Source: Leptobrachium leishanense (Eukaryota > Chordata > Amphibia > Anura > Megophryidae). Taken from it: DNA of 64,000 nt. Location: the NCBI GenBank assembly GCA_009667805.1, contig CM019066.1:7750001-7814000 (forward strand). The letters run 5' to 3'. The translations under genes were made by a program, and so were the position numbers. The notes under the pieces were generated by a model. It was given only the letters and a program-made list of their open reading frames with translations. It was not told the origin of the DNA and did no database searches. Below are positions 34,170 to 47,496 of this stretch, one piece after another (the stretch's first letter is position 1; each line of letters opens with the position of its first letter).

Positions 34170-35890
34170 TCCTACTTTCATAGTGTGTGTGGTTTGCTAA
34201 TACATAATCAAAGAGCCATTTTTCCTTTTCACATCACCACATGTTTCCCGGTCTGCTTTGGCACTTTAAACACCTCTATTGGCAACTTTGCTAAACTCCA
34301 GCTATTGCCGAATAACCACCTAGGTTTTACTAGGCAAGTAGTCCTCTTGACTTTTGTTGACTTCATGGAAGGAAGGAAAGATAAAAAATAAAATTAAAGT
34401 AAATTTATTCTTATTAATGATTTGAGCCAGAATAAGAGAACTTCCGTACCCTGCTGCTTCTCGTGGAATAATTCCGTAACGTGTTTTAATACAGATTAAT
34501 ACAGAGACCTGATGATGGAAAAGTACAATAATCTATTTTAAAGTGTAGATTGATTTCTATTTTAAAAAACTTTACCCTTCCTCCACCAAAAAAAGTTTTA
34601 TGATCAATTTTGTTATGAACTAGAATGAAAAATAAAAACTGTTTTCTAAAACCTCGCATGTAATGTATACCATTGATATATGATTAGTGTTACACCTTGG
34701 GAGAAAGTACATTTCCAGTGAGATCTGACTCTTGTCATCCTGTATTACTGTGTAGAAACTGCAAGGAGCAGCCCTTACCCTCATTGCAACAAAATGCTTA
34801 AACTAAACTGCTGCATTACTACAGTCAGGGAGAGGACAGAATACTCTGGGGTCACTCACTGCTGTAGAGGGATAAGGTTCAGGGGTTATAATGACTGAAA
34901 ATCCCTGTATAGTACAGATACAAGGCGTTACTGTAATTCCCATACACAGGCATTATGCCACATACAGATATTATTCATGATCACTACAAATCCTGATAAA
35001 GGATCCGACTATTTTTATTATCTATACTTATCACATTTACTGTATTTGACACAAAGGACATTTCTGCCTGTATTCTGATAATGCAGACCCTATTTGAAAC
35101 TGTAAAAAAAAATAAGGACACCACCTAGAGTTTAGAACCTTTCAGCCCAGCAATATTTCTGTAAAGGATAAACGAATACATGAAAATTTACAAATGAGCA
35201 AAAGAACATAATTTTAATCTTTTTAATAATAAACAATCTTCATGAAAACTTCAATTTTACATTACAATGACCTGTGTCTGCTAGAAGAAAGGCTCTTTGA
35301 TTATACTAGCAAGTGTTAACTATGAATCCCATGTATGAAATAAATGTTATGATCTCCTTTTCCAAGAAAAACGCCCTGGAGTGAAAGGGTAACGCCATAA
35401 AAATAAATTAACGTTACCTTTTTACATTGCCATTCACATACAAAACAGATCTGTGCTGATTAAAATAATTGCTACATAATGTCTGTCTGCTGGACCATTT
35501 GAATGTAAATCTTTGGTTACGTTCCAAAAGTCCACATCATCAGCATTATTCCAGTATTAGTCTTGGCAGCCACCGTCTGTTGCCTTCATAAGGAATATAA
35601 TTAAGGGGCAGACAAACTCCGACTTTATATCAGCTTTCAAGAATCTGGAATAGACAATACCCGAGGACATACTTGTTTGTGTATTGTTAGCGAGGAGCAT
35701 GCCAATGCTTCAGTAAAATATATATACAGAAATAATTCCTGGCCTCAGTAAGCCTGTGTGGCCCTATTTCAGTGGGACCACTAACACGAATGAGTAAACC
35801 CTTAAGTATAGCAGCCTACTCGTTAATGTTAGCAGCTCCAATATGGCTCAGTTTCTGCATCAATTAAATGCACATTTGCACGTCCTATGA
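34170..35890. other. No feature recognised
   Basis: About 1.7 kb of AT-rich DNA with no repeat ends or supported frame. Confidence 0.4.
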
Positions 35891-36382
35891 TTCGCCTACA
35901 TCAGAGAAACGCGTCGTCCAAGGTAGAGTCAGAATCCCTAAAACGAAATAATCTTAGTGCAGCAAAAACATAACGGGTTTGCAGACACAGTGAGCAAAAA
36001 CAAGGTTTGTGAGAGCGCTGAGAATGATCATCAGCACAAGTGGCATTCTCACTCAGGTCTCATAAGGTTTACGCTTGATGGTACCATATGCAAATCAGAC
36101 TGCTGTCACCCAGGAAGGGCAGCCAGAACTGAAATGCCAAGGAGGCTTCCTCAGTATGAGAGATACAGCAATCCCAGTCATTTTTGCCTTGTTAGCACAT
36201 ACAAAAGTATTCAAAAATACATTAAAACATGCTGGATTGAGTTACATAGCTGTGGGGTTTTAGGTAGTTTGGGCATACATAATAGGGGTCATTTATGGGT
36301 TAATGTGAGCTATACATAAAGTGGCAAGCATCTCATGACACCAAGGGGTGGGCATATTTATTATTAAATATTAGGATTTTAA

Positions 36383-36601
36383 CCCTTTTATGGGACTCAA
36401 CGCCGCAGGACGGCATAGCACCCCTCACTGGCGTCTATGGGTCACGTTAGGACCGCCCACCAGTTGGCGAACGTCATTAGCTGCCGCCGGATGTCTTGAA
36501 CTCAGGCCATCCCCCTGCTGTGGTAGGCCAGAGGAGGGGCCAGAAGCAACAGCTGGCATTAGCCCCATCCCACTGGGCACAACCTACCTGGCGGTAAGGG
36601 G
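36383..36601. mobile_element. TTAA-bounded MITE, 219 bp
   Basis: CCCTTTTATGGG at the left and GGCGGTAAGGGG at the right, with TTAA at 36379-36382 and 36602-36605. The interior matches 31226-31483 in block order. Confidence 0.65.
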
Positions 36602-36609
36602 TTAAGCAG

Positions 36610-37435
36610 CGAAGGCAGTCATCAATCTACACTAAAGATGGGGTAACGAAACAAACCGATTTGTTACAAATACATAAATTTTCGCTACCAGTCAGTGAAT
36701 TACTGAAAATTTGGATGAGTTGCAATTCATTACAAAACGAATAGCACATCTACGACAGACCTGCAGTTAGACAGATCCCTGGATGGTCTGCAACAACGTC
36801 CCAACAGCGATGCACATGAATCATCTGATCTGATGCACAGTGAGTCTCGCAGATGGCATCACTTTAATTTCGTGGCAAATCAGGTGGATAGCGACTCTTT
36901 GTGAACCTTGTCCAATTACCTCATTTGCATCTCTGATTTGTGCTTCAACCGTGTAACGAAGTATTAGTACAGTCTAATAATAATAATAACACTCACCAAC
37001 TTATATTTATTGTTACAAGAGCCTGCGGGTTATTTTCTGTTCAGATTAACAAGTGCAATAACCTTTGTTATTGTCAGTAACAGCAGCAGAGCGTTACATG
37101 TATCAACGGCTAATTACCGAAACATTAATCTCTGTTCTCATTAATACTTAGTATCTTCTAGGCTACGGGTTCTCTTCCGTTTGAACGAAACACGACTCAA
37201 ACAATGAAATCCGTGAGCTGAATCAACAAATATGGAATTCATTCAATTCTTTCATGAAACGCAATGATAAGAGGGCAATAAAGGCACATCTATTATGGGC
37301 TTGAGATGATGGAGAAAGTTAAATAAAGTCATGATAACCGCTTTACGCCCATTGTATTATTTTTATGATTATAATACTATCATTATTTTATAATGTGCCA
37401 ATAGTGTCTTATTCGTTGTATTCAAAATGAATCGT
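36610..37435. other. No feature recognised
   Basis: AT-rich; a run of ACGAAACAAACCGATTTG-type words near 36645-36745 may be an old repeat end. Confidence 0.35.
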
Positions 37436-37912
37436 GGAGCTTGCAAGTCATTACTTTATCAGTGAATTTCACCGTTTGATGCAATTTCGGGCCAATTCTT
37501 CTATTCAATAAGCTGCCAATTCACCAGATACTGGTGAATTGACAGCAAAATACGGTGCTATTTGCCGCAGGTTACCACAATTCGTCGGAGTTCAGCAGCA
37601 CCAAAATTGCCGCATGGAAGACTATTGTGTCTTCTACAGTGGCAAGAAAAAGTATGTGAACCCTTGGGATTACGTGGAGTTTTACATGAATTGGTCATAA
37701 AATGTGCTCTGATCTTCATCTAAGTCACAACAATTTGAAAAACACAGTCTGCTTAAAATAATACAACACAAACATTATATGTTTTCATGTTTTATTGAAC
37801 AGAACATGTAAACATTCACAGTGCAGGGTGGAAAAAGTATGTGAACCCCTAGCCTAATGACTTCTCCAAGAGCTAATTGGAGCCAGGAGTGAGCCAACCT
37901 TGAGTCCAATCA

Positions 37913-38845
<933 letters not shown>

Positions 38846-40685
38846 AGCAGAAATTTTAAATGATTATTTTTCTTCAGTATTTATCAAAGAGAAACCTATA
38901 ACAGGAGACATGAAATTCATTAATAAAAACTTACTAATACAAAGTGACTGGTTGACTCAGGACAAGGTTTTACACAAATTAAACAATGTGAATGTTAATA
39001 AAGCCCCAGGGCCAGATGGAATTCACCCGCGAGTACTAAGAGAGCTATGTGTTGAAATATGTAAACCTCTGTTCTTAATCTTTCAAGATTCTTTTCTTTC
39101 AGGAATAGTACCAGAGGATTGGAGAAAAGCTGACGTGGTCCCTATATTTAAGAAAGGTTTAAAATTTGTGCCTGGGAATTATAGACCTGTGAGCTTAACA
39201 TCTGTGGCTGGGAAAGTATTTGAGGGGTTACTAAGGGATAATATTCAGGAATTTATTGGGAGGTATAATGTAATTGGCAAAAATCAGCATGGTTTCATGA
39301 AACACAGATCATGTCAGACTAACCTAATTACGTTCTATGAGGAAGTAAGTAGAAGTATAGATCAGGGGGTCGCAGTGGATGTGATTTACTTAGATTTTGC
39401 CAAAGCTTTCGACACAGTTCCACACAAAAGGTTACTACTTAAATTAAGAAAAAATGGTCTAGATGAAAATACTTGTTCTTGGATAGAAAACTGGCTAAAA
39501 GATAGGGTACAGAGAGTGGTCATAAATGGTACATTTTCAAGATGGACACCAGTGGTAAGTGGTGTCCCTCAGGGGTCTGTTATAGGACCAATACTATTCA
39601 ATTTATTTATAAATGACCTTGAGATAGGCATTGAAAGTCATGTATCAGTGTTTGCAGATGACACAAAGCTAGGAAAAGTAATACAATGTGAGCAGGATGT
39701 TACTTCGCTGCAGAGGGATTTAGATAGATTGGGGGACTGGGCACTTAAATGGCAGATGAGATTTAATCTAGATAAATGCAAAGTTATGCACTTTGGAGTG
39801 AAGAACACACAAGCAATTTATACCCTAAATGGTACGGAGTTAGGGAAATCCAAGCAGGAGAAGGATTTGGGAATAATCATAGACTTCAAACTAAGTAACA
39901 ATGTGCAATGTCAAACAGCAGCCGCCAAGGCCAGCAAAGTACTGGCATGCATTAAAAGGGGAGTTCACTCACGGGATGAAAACATAATTTTGCCTCTGTA
40001 TAAATCAATGGTCAGGCCGCACCTTGAATATGCCGTGCAATTTTGGGCACCTGTCTTAAAAAAAGATATTATATCGTTAGAAAAAGTGCAGAGACGGGCA
40101 ACATAATTAATAAGGGGGATGGAAGGGTTAAGTTATGAGGAAAGACTAACAAGCTTAAACCTGTTTAGTTTAGAGAAAAGGCGCCTTAGAGGGGATCTGA
40201 TAACCTTATATAAATATATACGGGGCCATTATAAACCATTGTCTGATAACCTATTCATTAACAGGACTATACACAGGACACGGGGTCATCCATTTAGACT
40301 GGAAGAAAGAAAATTTAGCTTAAAGCATAGGAAGGGTTATTTTACGGTGAGAACAATAAAGCTGTGGAATTCTCTGCCTGTTGAGGTGGTTGGGTCAGAG
40401 TCTGTACAGACTTTTAAAAAACGACTGGATGACTTCCTGCAGACACAGAATATTAAGGGTTATAATATTTAATATGTGGGTAAAAGCTTCTTGATCCAAT
40501 TTGAAATCTGACTGCCATTCTGGGGTCAAGAAGGAATTTTTTCCCAGTATGTTGCATATTGGCAAGCATTCAGACTGGGTTTTTTGCCTTCTTTTGGATC
40601 AACAGCAGTAGGTTATGTGGGAGAGGCTGAACCCGATGGACGCATGTCTTTTTTCAGCCTATATAACTATGTAACTATGTAACTA
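38846..40685 (+). mobile_element. 5'-truncated CR1-clade LINE inside the Tc1
   Basis: TGAAAT occurs on both sides (38840-38845 and 40686-40691), and the transposase sequence is continuous without the insert. The element lacks its endonuclease, starting just upstream of the reverse transcriptase, as is usual for 5'-truncated LINEs. It ends with a microsatellite tail (TATAACTATG and two TAACTATG units) of the kind seen in CR1-group elements. Confidence 0.9.
38850..40472 (+). pseudogene. CR1-type reverse transcriptase (ORF2 C-terminal two-thirds)
   Basis: Copies LINE RNA into DNA at the target in active relatives. The palm and fingers motifs are all visible in order: NKAPGPDGIHP, NYRPVSLTSVAGKVFE, QHGFMKHRSC, VIYLDFAKAFDTVPHKRL (first catalytic aspartate), GVPQGSVIGPILFNLFIND, SVFADDTKLG (catalytic FADD) and LGIIIDFKLS. 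It is followed by a C-terminal tail to LDDFLQTQNIKG. A TAA at 40104-40106 separates the last 117 residues, which continue in the same frame. The upstream reading frame is the Tc1 transposase, so the longest open frame is a chance Tc1-CR1 fusion. The endonuclease is missing. Confidence 0.92.
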
Positions 40686-40875
40686 TGAAATGCTGTGGCA
40701 TGACCTTAAGAGAGCGATTCACACCAGACATCCCAAAAATATTGCTACACTGAAACAGTTTTGTGAAGAGGAGTGGTCCAAAATTACTCCAGATCGTTGT
40801 GCAGGTCTGATCTGCAACTACAGGAAACGTTTGGTTGAGGTTATTGCTGCCAAAGGAGGGTCAACCAGTTATTAA
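40686..40875 (+). pseudogene. Tc1-family transposase, C-terminal end
   Basis: Frame beginning MLWHDLKRAIHTRHPKN, the sequence that follows the NPIE box in this family, and ending EVIAAKGGSTSY. It completes the transposase cut by the CR1 insert, in a different frame from the upstream part as the insert length is not a multiple of 3. Confidence 0.9.
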
Positions 40876-41479
40876 ATCCAACGGTTCACATGCGTTTTCC
40901 ACCCTGCACTGTGAATGTTTACATGTTATGTTCAATAAACACAAGAAAACATATAATGTTTGTGTTGTATTATTTTAAGCAGACTGTGTTTTTCAAATTG
41001 TTGTGATTTAGATGAAGATCAGAGCACATTTTATGACCAATTCATGCAAAACTCCACGTAATCCCAAAGGGTTCACATACTTTTTCTTGCCACTGTATTT
41101 ACAAAACGCTGAAGTGCACCAATATTCTGGCGAAATGCCCTGATTTTCGGTGTTTCAATTCAACAGGTTTAAAAAGGTGAAACCCATAGCTTTCAATGTA
41201 AAAACGTAATATATTTTTTAATTTCTTTTTTTTTTTTTGAATGTAAAAGTTTTTTATTGGAGTTCACACATATAATGATACAGCATTGCAGAAATGATGA
41301 AACTTCGGAGATCAAAAACATAGATTAATATCATTGACAATAGGCAATGCAAATGAAGCCTCAGTATTATCTGATATAAGGTCATTAGTGCGGTCTCCAT
41401 TTTCCACAAACAGATATAATCCTAAACTAACATAAAACACTAAACACGGCAGCACTACAGTCGTACACAGTGAAATATC

Positions 41480-44400
41480 TTATATCAAGGTTCCTGACTC
41501 GACAAACACCCTCCACCCCTCCCATGTATCATCAAACTGGCACATTGAGTTATTCGCGCTGTGGAACATTTCTTCATATTTACAAACACTTTCAAGGGTC
41601 ATCATAACTTCTTTCATAGATGGGCAGAATGAGGAACGCCAATGTCTTGCAATGACCGTTTTTGCTGTCCCCAGTACCATAGAGATAAACCTCCTATGAC
41701 GGATCTGAATAGTAATGGGTATGATATGTAGGAGATACATTTTCGGGCATAGTGGGAGTCTAAGTAAAGTGCAGTGAGAAATTAGTCTACTGATTTTAAC
41801 CCAATAACCCCCAACGCGGGGCATAACCAAAAGGTATGAAGTAGGGAACCGAGGCCGGTAAGGCATCTCCAACAGAAGCCGGTATTCCCCGAGATATGGG
41901 CCAAACGGGTTGGTGTTAGATACCATCTACACAGTAATTTAATATGGGCCTCACGTAGATTGGTGCTTCTAGAATATTTGTATATTGTGTCCATGGCATA
42001 TGACCAGTCATCTACTGAGAGCGTGAAAGCTAAATCTTTTTCCCATTTAACCATATAGGGTAATTTTTTAGGTGGGTTCGGGGTTAAGAGGCTATCGTAA
42101 CAGAGAGATAGCGGTTTCTTTTGACATTTCTTCCCAATACACAGTTTGTGAAAAGCTGAAAGGTTCGTAGGTGTAAAAGAGGTCAGGCCCTTCTGGTGTA
42201 GAGCGTGCTTCACACGTAGGTAAGAAAAACAGTCACTCAATGGGATGGCAAACTCCTGTACCAAGTCTGGAAAGGGTTTCAGGGAGTGGGGTGTAAAGAG
42301 CTGCCACACATGCGTCAAGCCGCGCAAAAACCAAGAATCTAAATTTAAGTCTGGAATATAGCGGCACAGAACTCTGAGCGGGGCGAGATATAATAAGTCA
42401 TAAGGCCGTACCAACGGGCGACCCCACTGACGCCAGGACGTGAGGGAAAGCATTGAGGCGGGTAGTAAACCCATGGTGCTATTTCTAGGAAGGAGTGGAA
42501 GCCACAACAGGTCGTGAAGTTTGTATGGGAAAATCATGGCGTTCTCCAACTGTAACCATAGAGGTGTTTCTTTGAGATGCATCGACGACAACAATTGGGC
42601 TAGTAAGGCTGCTTTATAATACGATTGTAAATCCAAAAAACCCAACCCTCCTGTACGTCGCGGCGCGATGACTGTAGAGGCCGATACTCGAGGGGGCTTC
42701 CCTTTCCAAATGTGCGCATGCAGCAGTTTTTGCAGCCGGAGCAATAAATGCGCCGGTATAAAAACTGGAATGTTTCTGAAATAATATAAAATTTGGGGTA
42801 AGATACTCATCTTTATGGCCGCCATACGTCCCAGCCAGGAGGATTCGTTCGTGCACCATGTAGAGAGCTGCTTCTCGATGGAGTTTAAAAAAGTGGCATG
42901 AAATTTTCCTTTAGGAGGGTGCCTCGTGATTTAGTAAGGGAGATTCCCAGGTATTTTAAAGAGGTGGAGCGCCAATCAAAGGGTACGTGCTACGCAAGGA
43001 GCTAAGGGATGAAGCTGCAATATTTATGGGGAGAGCTTGTGTTTTACTCACATTATTTTAGTATAGAAGATAACGCGCCAAATCTGTCGAGGAGGCAAAA
43101 CAGGGGAGGGAGCGATGTCTCTGGGGTGGTCAAAAAGAGCAGTATGTCATCTGCGAAAAGTGCCAGTTTGTGCTCCCCATGCGGGGTCGGCATACCTTTG
43201 ATCGTCTGGGAGATTTTAATCTGCAGCGCTAAGGGTTCTAGAGCCAGAATAAATATTAGCGGGGATAACGGACAGCCCTGTCGGGTGCCATTGGTTATGT
43301 GGAAATAAGAGGATAGAAATCCCGATGCCAAAACTTTCGCCGATGGGGCGGAGTAGAGGGCCATAATACTGTGTACAAATTGTGCTGGCAGACCAAACTT
43401 TAGTAACACCAGCCGCATATACCCCCAGTGTAGGCGATCGAACGCCTTTTCGGCGTCCAATGCCAGCAGGAGTCTGGAGGTATTAGTCCTATGGGCCAAA
43501 TCAATTATATCATAAAATCGTCGGGTATTGTCACACGTCTGGCGGCCTGGGACAAAGCCGGTTTGTTCAGTTGCAATCAATGATGGAAGTAGGGGGCCCA
43601 GCCTATTAGCTAGTAGTTTAGCATACAATTTGGCATCTACGTTCAACAGGGATATAGGGCGGAAGTTGGCACAATGTGTCGGGGCTTTACCAGGCTTGGG
43701 CAGGGTTACTACCGTTGCTTGCAACATCTCCGGAGGGATAATGCCAGTGTTCTTAATGTCATTAAAAAACAGGGTAAGAGTCGGAACTAGTGAGGATGCA
43801 AATACCTGATAATACAAATTCGTAAAACCGTCGGGGCCAGGAGCTTTATTTTTTGGAAGTGCCTTAATAGCCTTAAGCACCTCCTCCTCTGTAAACGCGG
43901 TAAGCAAATCTGTAGCTTGAGAGGGAGAGAGGGAGGGAAGATGCGCCGCTTGGAGAAAGAGGTCTATGTCAGCCTGGGTAGGGGACGGTACGGTGTGATC
44001 CAATCCTAGGTTGTACAGGGACGCATAATAACATGCAAATTCATCAGTAATGAGGGCCGGATTATAAATTTTGACATTATTAGCATCCAATAGGTACGGT
44101 ATGTTGGTTTGCATTCTTTTCCCTTTCAGTTTGGACGCCAGCAGTTTCCCCGATTTATTCCCTTGGGTATAATGAGCATAGTTAAGCCGTCTAATTGAGC
44201 GTGCCGTGACTTGGAGCATCAGGTGCTCCAACTCGCGGCGCTGCGCAGTCAATTGAGCGGTAATGTGAGGGGTGGGCGAGGCTTTATTCTGGGTTTCTAG
44301 GTCAGTGATGCGACGTGTAAGAGCAGTCATCTGAGCATTTAGGCGTCTTTTACGCTGCGCTCCTTTCTGTATAAAATGTCCTCGCAACACTGCTTTGTGG

Positions 44401-45280
44401 GCCAGCCAAACCGACGCTGTTGCAACGTCCCCAGTTACATTTGTCATAAAATACTCCTGGAGGAGTTGTAACGTTGTTTGCACGTCCTCTCTGTCTACAA
44501 TGAGTGAGTCATTAAGTCTCCAATTCCCCATCCCCCTCGGTGGAAAGGCAGCCTCAAAAGTGAGCGTGAGCGGAGCATGGTCAGACCACGTAATGATGCC
44601 AATGGTCGCCTCCAGGAGACGAGACAAGGCTGAACTATGTATCAAACACAAGTCAATTCTACTATATGAGGAGTGGACATGAGAAAAGTAGGTGTAGTCA
44701 CGTGTGTTGGGGTGACATATCCTCCACGTATCATATAGGTCAAATGATTGCATGAATTCCCGTAGTTGTTTACTAGAGGGCGGGGGGAGCGGGAGTGGGG
44801 GCGGGGTTGGCTCGTCTGAGTGTCAACTTCGGGGTCAGGAGTGCAATTAAAATCCCCACATAGGAACATCGTACCACTAGACATTTTTTCCACTCTACAA
44901 AAAGCTTTCCGCAGATAAGAAACCGGGTTATCATTAGGGAGGTATAAATTAGCTATAGTGACCGGTAACTCGTTCAGCGTACCCACAAGAATCACAAGGC
45001 GGCCCAACGGATCAACATACTGAGCCGAACACACAAAGGTCCAATCTCTATGAAACATAATCGAGACGCCTTTGGACTTTGTCGGAGCAGTGGAATGGTA
45101 GGCCTCAGTGTACATACGCGATTTCAAAAATGGAGGACGCCTCTTACAGAAATGGGTCTCTTGCAAACAAACAATAGCCGGTTGAGATTTATGCAGGTCA
45201 CGAAATAAAGCATGGCGTTTGTACGGAGTGTTCAAACCCCTAACATTTAAGGAATAAATCTGGAATTGGGGTTTACTCAT
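41480..45280 (-). pseudogene. L1/Tx1 ORF2 (endonuclease and reverse transcriptase), frameshifted
   Basis: About 3.8 kb, the expected size for an L1 ORF2 of roughly 1,270 residues, but spread over at least four frames. 45280-44642: AP-type endonuclease with SLNVRGLN, CLQETHF, NLYLPND and GDFNCTPDPE. 44753-43053: endonuclease end (ITWSDHAPLTL) then reverse transcriptase with NKAPGPDGFT, LPKPGKAPTH, FRPISLLNVDAKLYAKLLA, TGFVPGRQT, LLALDAEKAFDRLHW, GTRQGCPLSPLIF and LALFADDILLFL. 42825-41782: thumb and C-terminal region (APRRTGGLGFLDLQSYYKAA). 41926-41480: final part including HRRFISMVLGTAK and FCPSMKEVMMTLE. The catalytic motifs look intact, so inactivation came from frameshifts near 44.75, 43.0 and 41.85 kb. 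Confidence 0.93.
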
Positions 45281-45869
45281 TTGTGGTTACGCCCAACCCT
45301 CTAGAACTCACAGCGGACAGTGAAGACAACCTCCTCAGGAGGATGGAGGGATTCCCCTGCACATAATAGCTCCTGTAACCGTGTAACCTAGTGCATGCCG
45401 AACAAACAAACAATACATACATTACATACACAGGTCGAACCAAAAAGAAACAAAAAGAAGGAGAAAAATAAAAGGCAGGAAAAAAATAAAAAAATAACGA
45501 AAAAAACGACCAACTTCAGAGAATATAAAAACTGCACTCCATGAGCGCAGCTGAATGGAGTCAATCAACACAGCAGATTGGTATAAGTAGAAAACAAACT
45601 GTCAAGAAAACTCCAGTAGGGGAAACAACAGTCCCAACTCTACCTGAGAAGGACCGCGCCAATTCACAGGCCCTTGGAAGGCCTCGGGGCATTGCCGATT
45701 AAGAGACCAGAACAGGCCCCCATGAGCGCCCAGTTGAGGTAGATCAAAAAAAAAAAAAAATGGGTCAGTCCAGCATCCGTGGAAGAGTTCTGACGCCCAA
45801 GAAGACGGGAAGCAGCATGGCAAAGTGATAGGAGCACGCCCCAGTGTTGGATCCTACAGGGCCAGAGCC

Positions 45870-46844
45870 TCATTTCGGTCGAATCCGATGCCACTCCGGA
45901 GAAACCTTCAGCGGCGAAGATGATTCCTCCCTGGGGGGAGTAAACTCCGACACAACTTTCCAGTCCGTCAACAGACGCATGCCAGTGAGGGGATCAGGGA
46001 TAACATGCAAGACTCCCTCCCACCATAACAAGATCTTTGTGGGGAATCCCCAGCGATACGCCATGTTGTGATCACGTAAAATTTTCGTGAAAGATGAAAA
46101 TTCCCTTCTTTTAGACATGGTAGCCGTTGACAGGTCAGCGTAAAAAGAAATTTCAGCATACGGAGAAGGCAGAGGCATAGATTTCCGTGATGCTCTCATT
46201 AACGCTTCTTTAACATGGAAGAAATGCACCCGGACTAGAACATCTCTAGAAGCTGAGGGCGGCAGGTTCTTAGCGCGTGGTAATCTGTGTGCCCGATCCA
46301 TCAGGAAATCCTGGGTCGAGTACGTTGGGACTAGGATCTGGAAAAGTTCCAAAATATAGGGCTGAAGGTCAGCAGGATTTACTGCCTCTGGAATACCCCG
46401 GATCCGTACATTGTTACGCCGCGAGCGATCCTCCAGATCGGCCAATTTCGTCGCCATGGCGTCATGTGCAGTCTGCAAAGCTATATGACGGTCCACTAAA
46501 TCGTTATGGGCCAAACATAGGTCGTCTGTCTTAGCCTCCAATGAGTCTGTCCTCTCACCCAGATCTTGTACATCGCGCCTCAGCTCCTGCAGCGCCTCTT
46601 TAAGATCCGTTTGAATAGTAGCTCTAAGTTCTTGCAGCATGGCATGGAGTCTGCTTTCTGAAGGTGGTAAGCTGTCAGACATGCAGGGTGGGCCTGCTAC
46701 GGCCGCTTCCATGGTGAAGGAGGAAACAGAGGAAGGAGATCCGCCATCTTGGGCCTCACGAACCCGGTCTTTTTTTGCCGATTTTGCCGGTTCCAACGCT
46801 CGTTGCGCCTTAGGGGGCACCATCTGGAGGCTAGGAGATGTCAC
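45870..46844 (-). CDS. L1/Tx1 ORF1 protein, apparently intact frame (324 aa)
   Basis: RNA-binding chaperone that forms the LINE ribonucleoprotein. The start MTSPSLQMVP opens about 130 bp from the element's 5' end. Residues about 65-145 are a heptad-rich coiled coil (LHAMLQELRATIQTDL onward), followed by DRSRRNNVRIRGIPE, the start of the RRM-like domain, then the FFHVKEALMRASRK and SSFTKILRDHNMAYRWGFP stretches of the C-terminal domain. The C-terminal PPREESSSP tail is basic and proline-rich. The frame has no stop over 324 codons, within the usual ORF1 size, though single-residue damage cannot be judged. ORF2 is broken, so the element could not act in cis. Confidence 0.88.
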   Translation of the reverse strand: MTSPSLQMVPPKAQRALEPAKSAKKDRVREAQDGGSPSSVSSFTMEAAVAGPPCMSDSLPPSESRLHAMLQELRATIQTDLKEALQELRRDVQDLGERTDSLEAKTDDLCLAHNDLVDRHIALQTAHDAMATKLADLEDRSRRNNVRIRGIPEAVNPADLQPYILELFQILVPTYSTQDFLMDRAHRLPRAKNLPPSASRDVLVRVHFFHVKEALMRASRKSMPLPSPYAEISFYADLSTATMSKRREFSSFTKILRDHNMAYRWGFPTKILLWWEGVLHVIPDPLTGMRLLTDWKVVSEFTPPREESSSPLKVSPEWHRIRPK

Positions 46845-47418
46845 CCAGCTGTGGGTGAAGTTTCAGCCCCGGGGTTGCTGTAATTTAGCCGCAGGAGTTA
46901 AAATTTTAGCGCTGGTTACAGGAGCTCTCCTCACATGCGACCGCGCGCTGCAACGTCCGGCCACGCCCCCCTTAATTTCTTTTTTTAAAGACCTTTTACT
47001 CTTTTCGTTCTCAGCAAAAACCCTGTTTGCTTTTTATTTTTTTGAGCATTTTTTTTGAGCATTTTTAAGATGACATTTTTGTTTTTTAAATTTTCAAAGT
47101 CTTTTTTTTAATTTTAACAGACCTTTTTTTAATTTTTTAAAGGACTTTTTAATTATTTAAACACATTTTTACTACTTTATCGATTTAAACTCTTATTAGA
47201 GGAATAGGAGACTTCTTTTTGGGATTTTTGCAGTTCCGTGCAATTTGACGGTTTTCGACGATGTCCGATGACTGCTTCAGGCGAATCCAACTTCGGAAAA
47301 CTATGGTAACCATTTGCTAAATAGTGAAGTCACCCTATTTTTGGCAAATGGGAATTTCCTAAATGTGGCGAATTGAAACAAAACAACCTAATGAAACAAA
47401 TAGACCCTATTGTGTGTG

Positions 47419-47445
47419 TTTATATATATATATATATATATATAT
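47419..47445. repeat. AT microsatellite
   Basis: TATATA run between Fam-A copy 9 and Fam-F copy 2. Confidence 0.8.
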
Positions 47446-47496
47446 ACAGTAAAACTATAAATATATGAATTAATGTATATATATATAAATATATAT

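Larger units (their letters stand above)
41226..46971 (-). mobile_element. L1/Tx1-clade LINE, near full length, minus strand
   Basis: TTAATTTCTTTTTT is present at both edges (41218-41231 and 46972-46985), a long duplication typical of L1-type insertion. On its own strand it starts GGGGGGCGTGGCCGG, then has ORF1, ORF2 and a poly-A tail (poly-T at 41226-41238 on plus). Length of about 5.7 kb suggests little or no 5' truncation; the leader before ORF1 is only about 130 bp. Confidence 0.9.
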
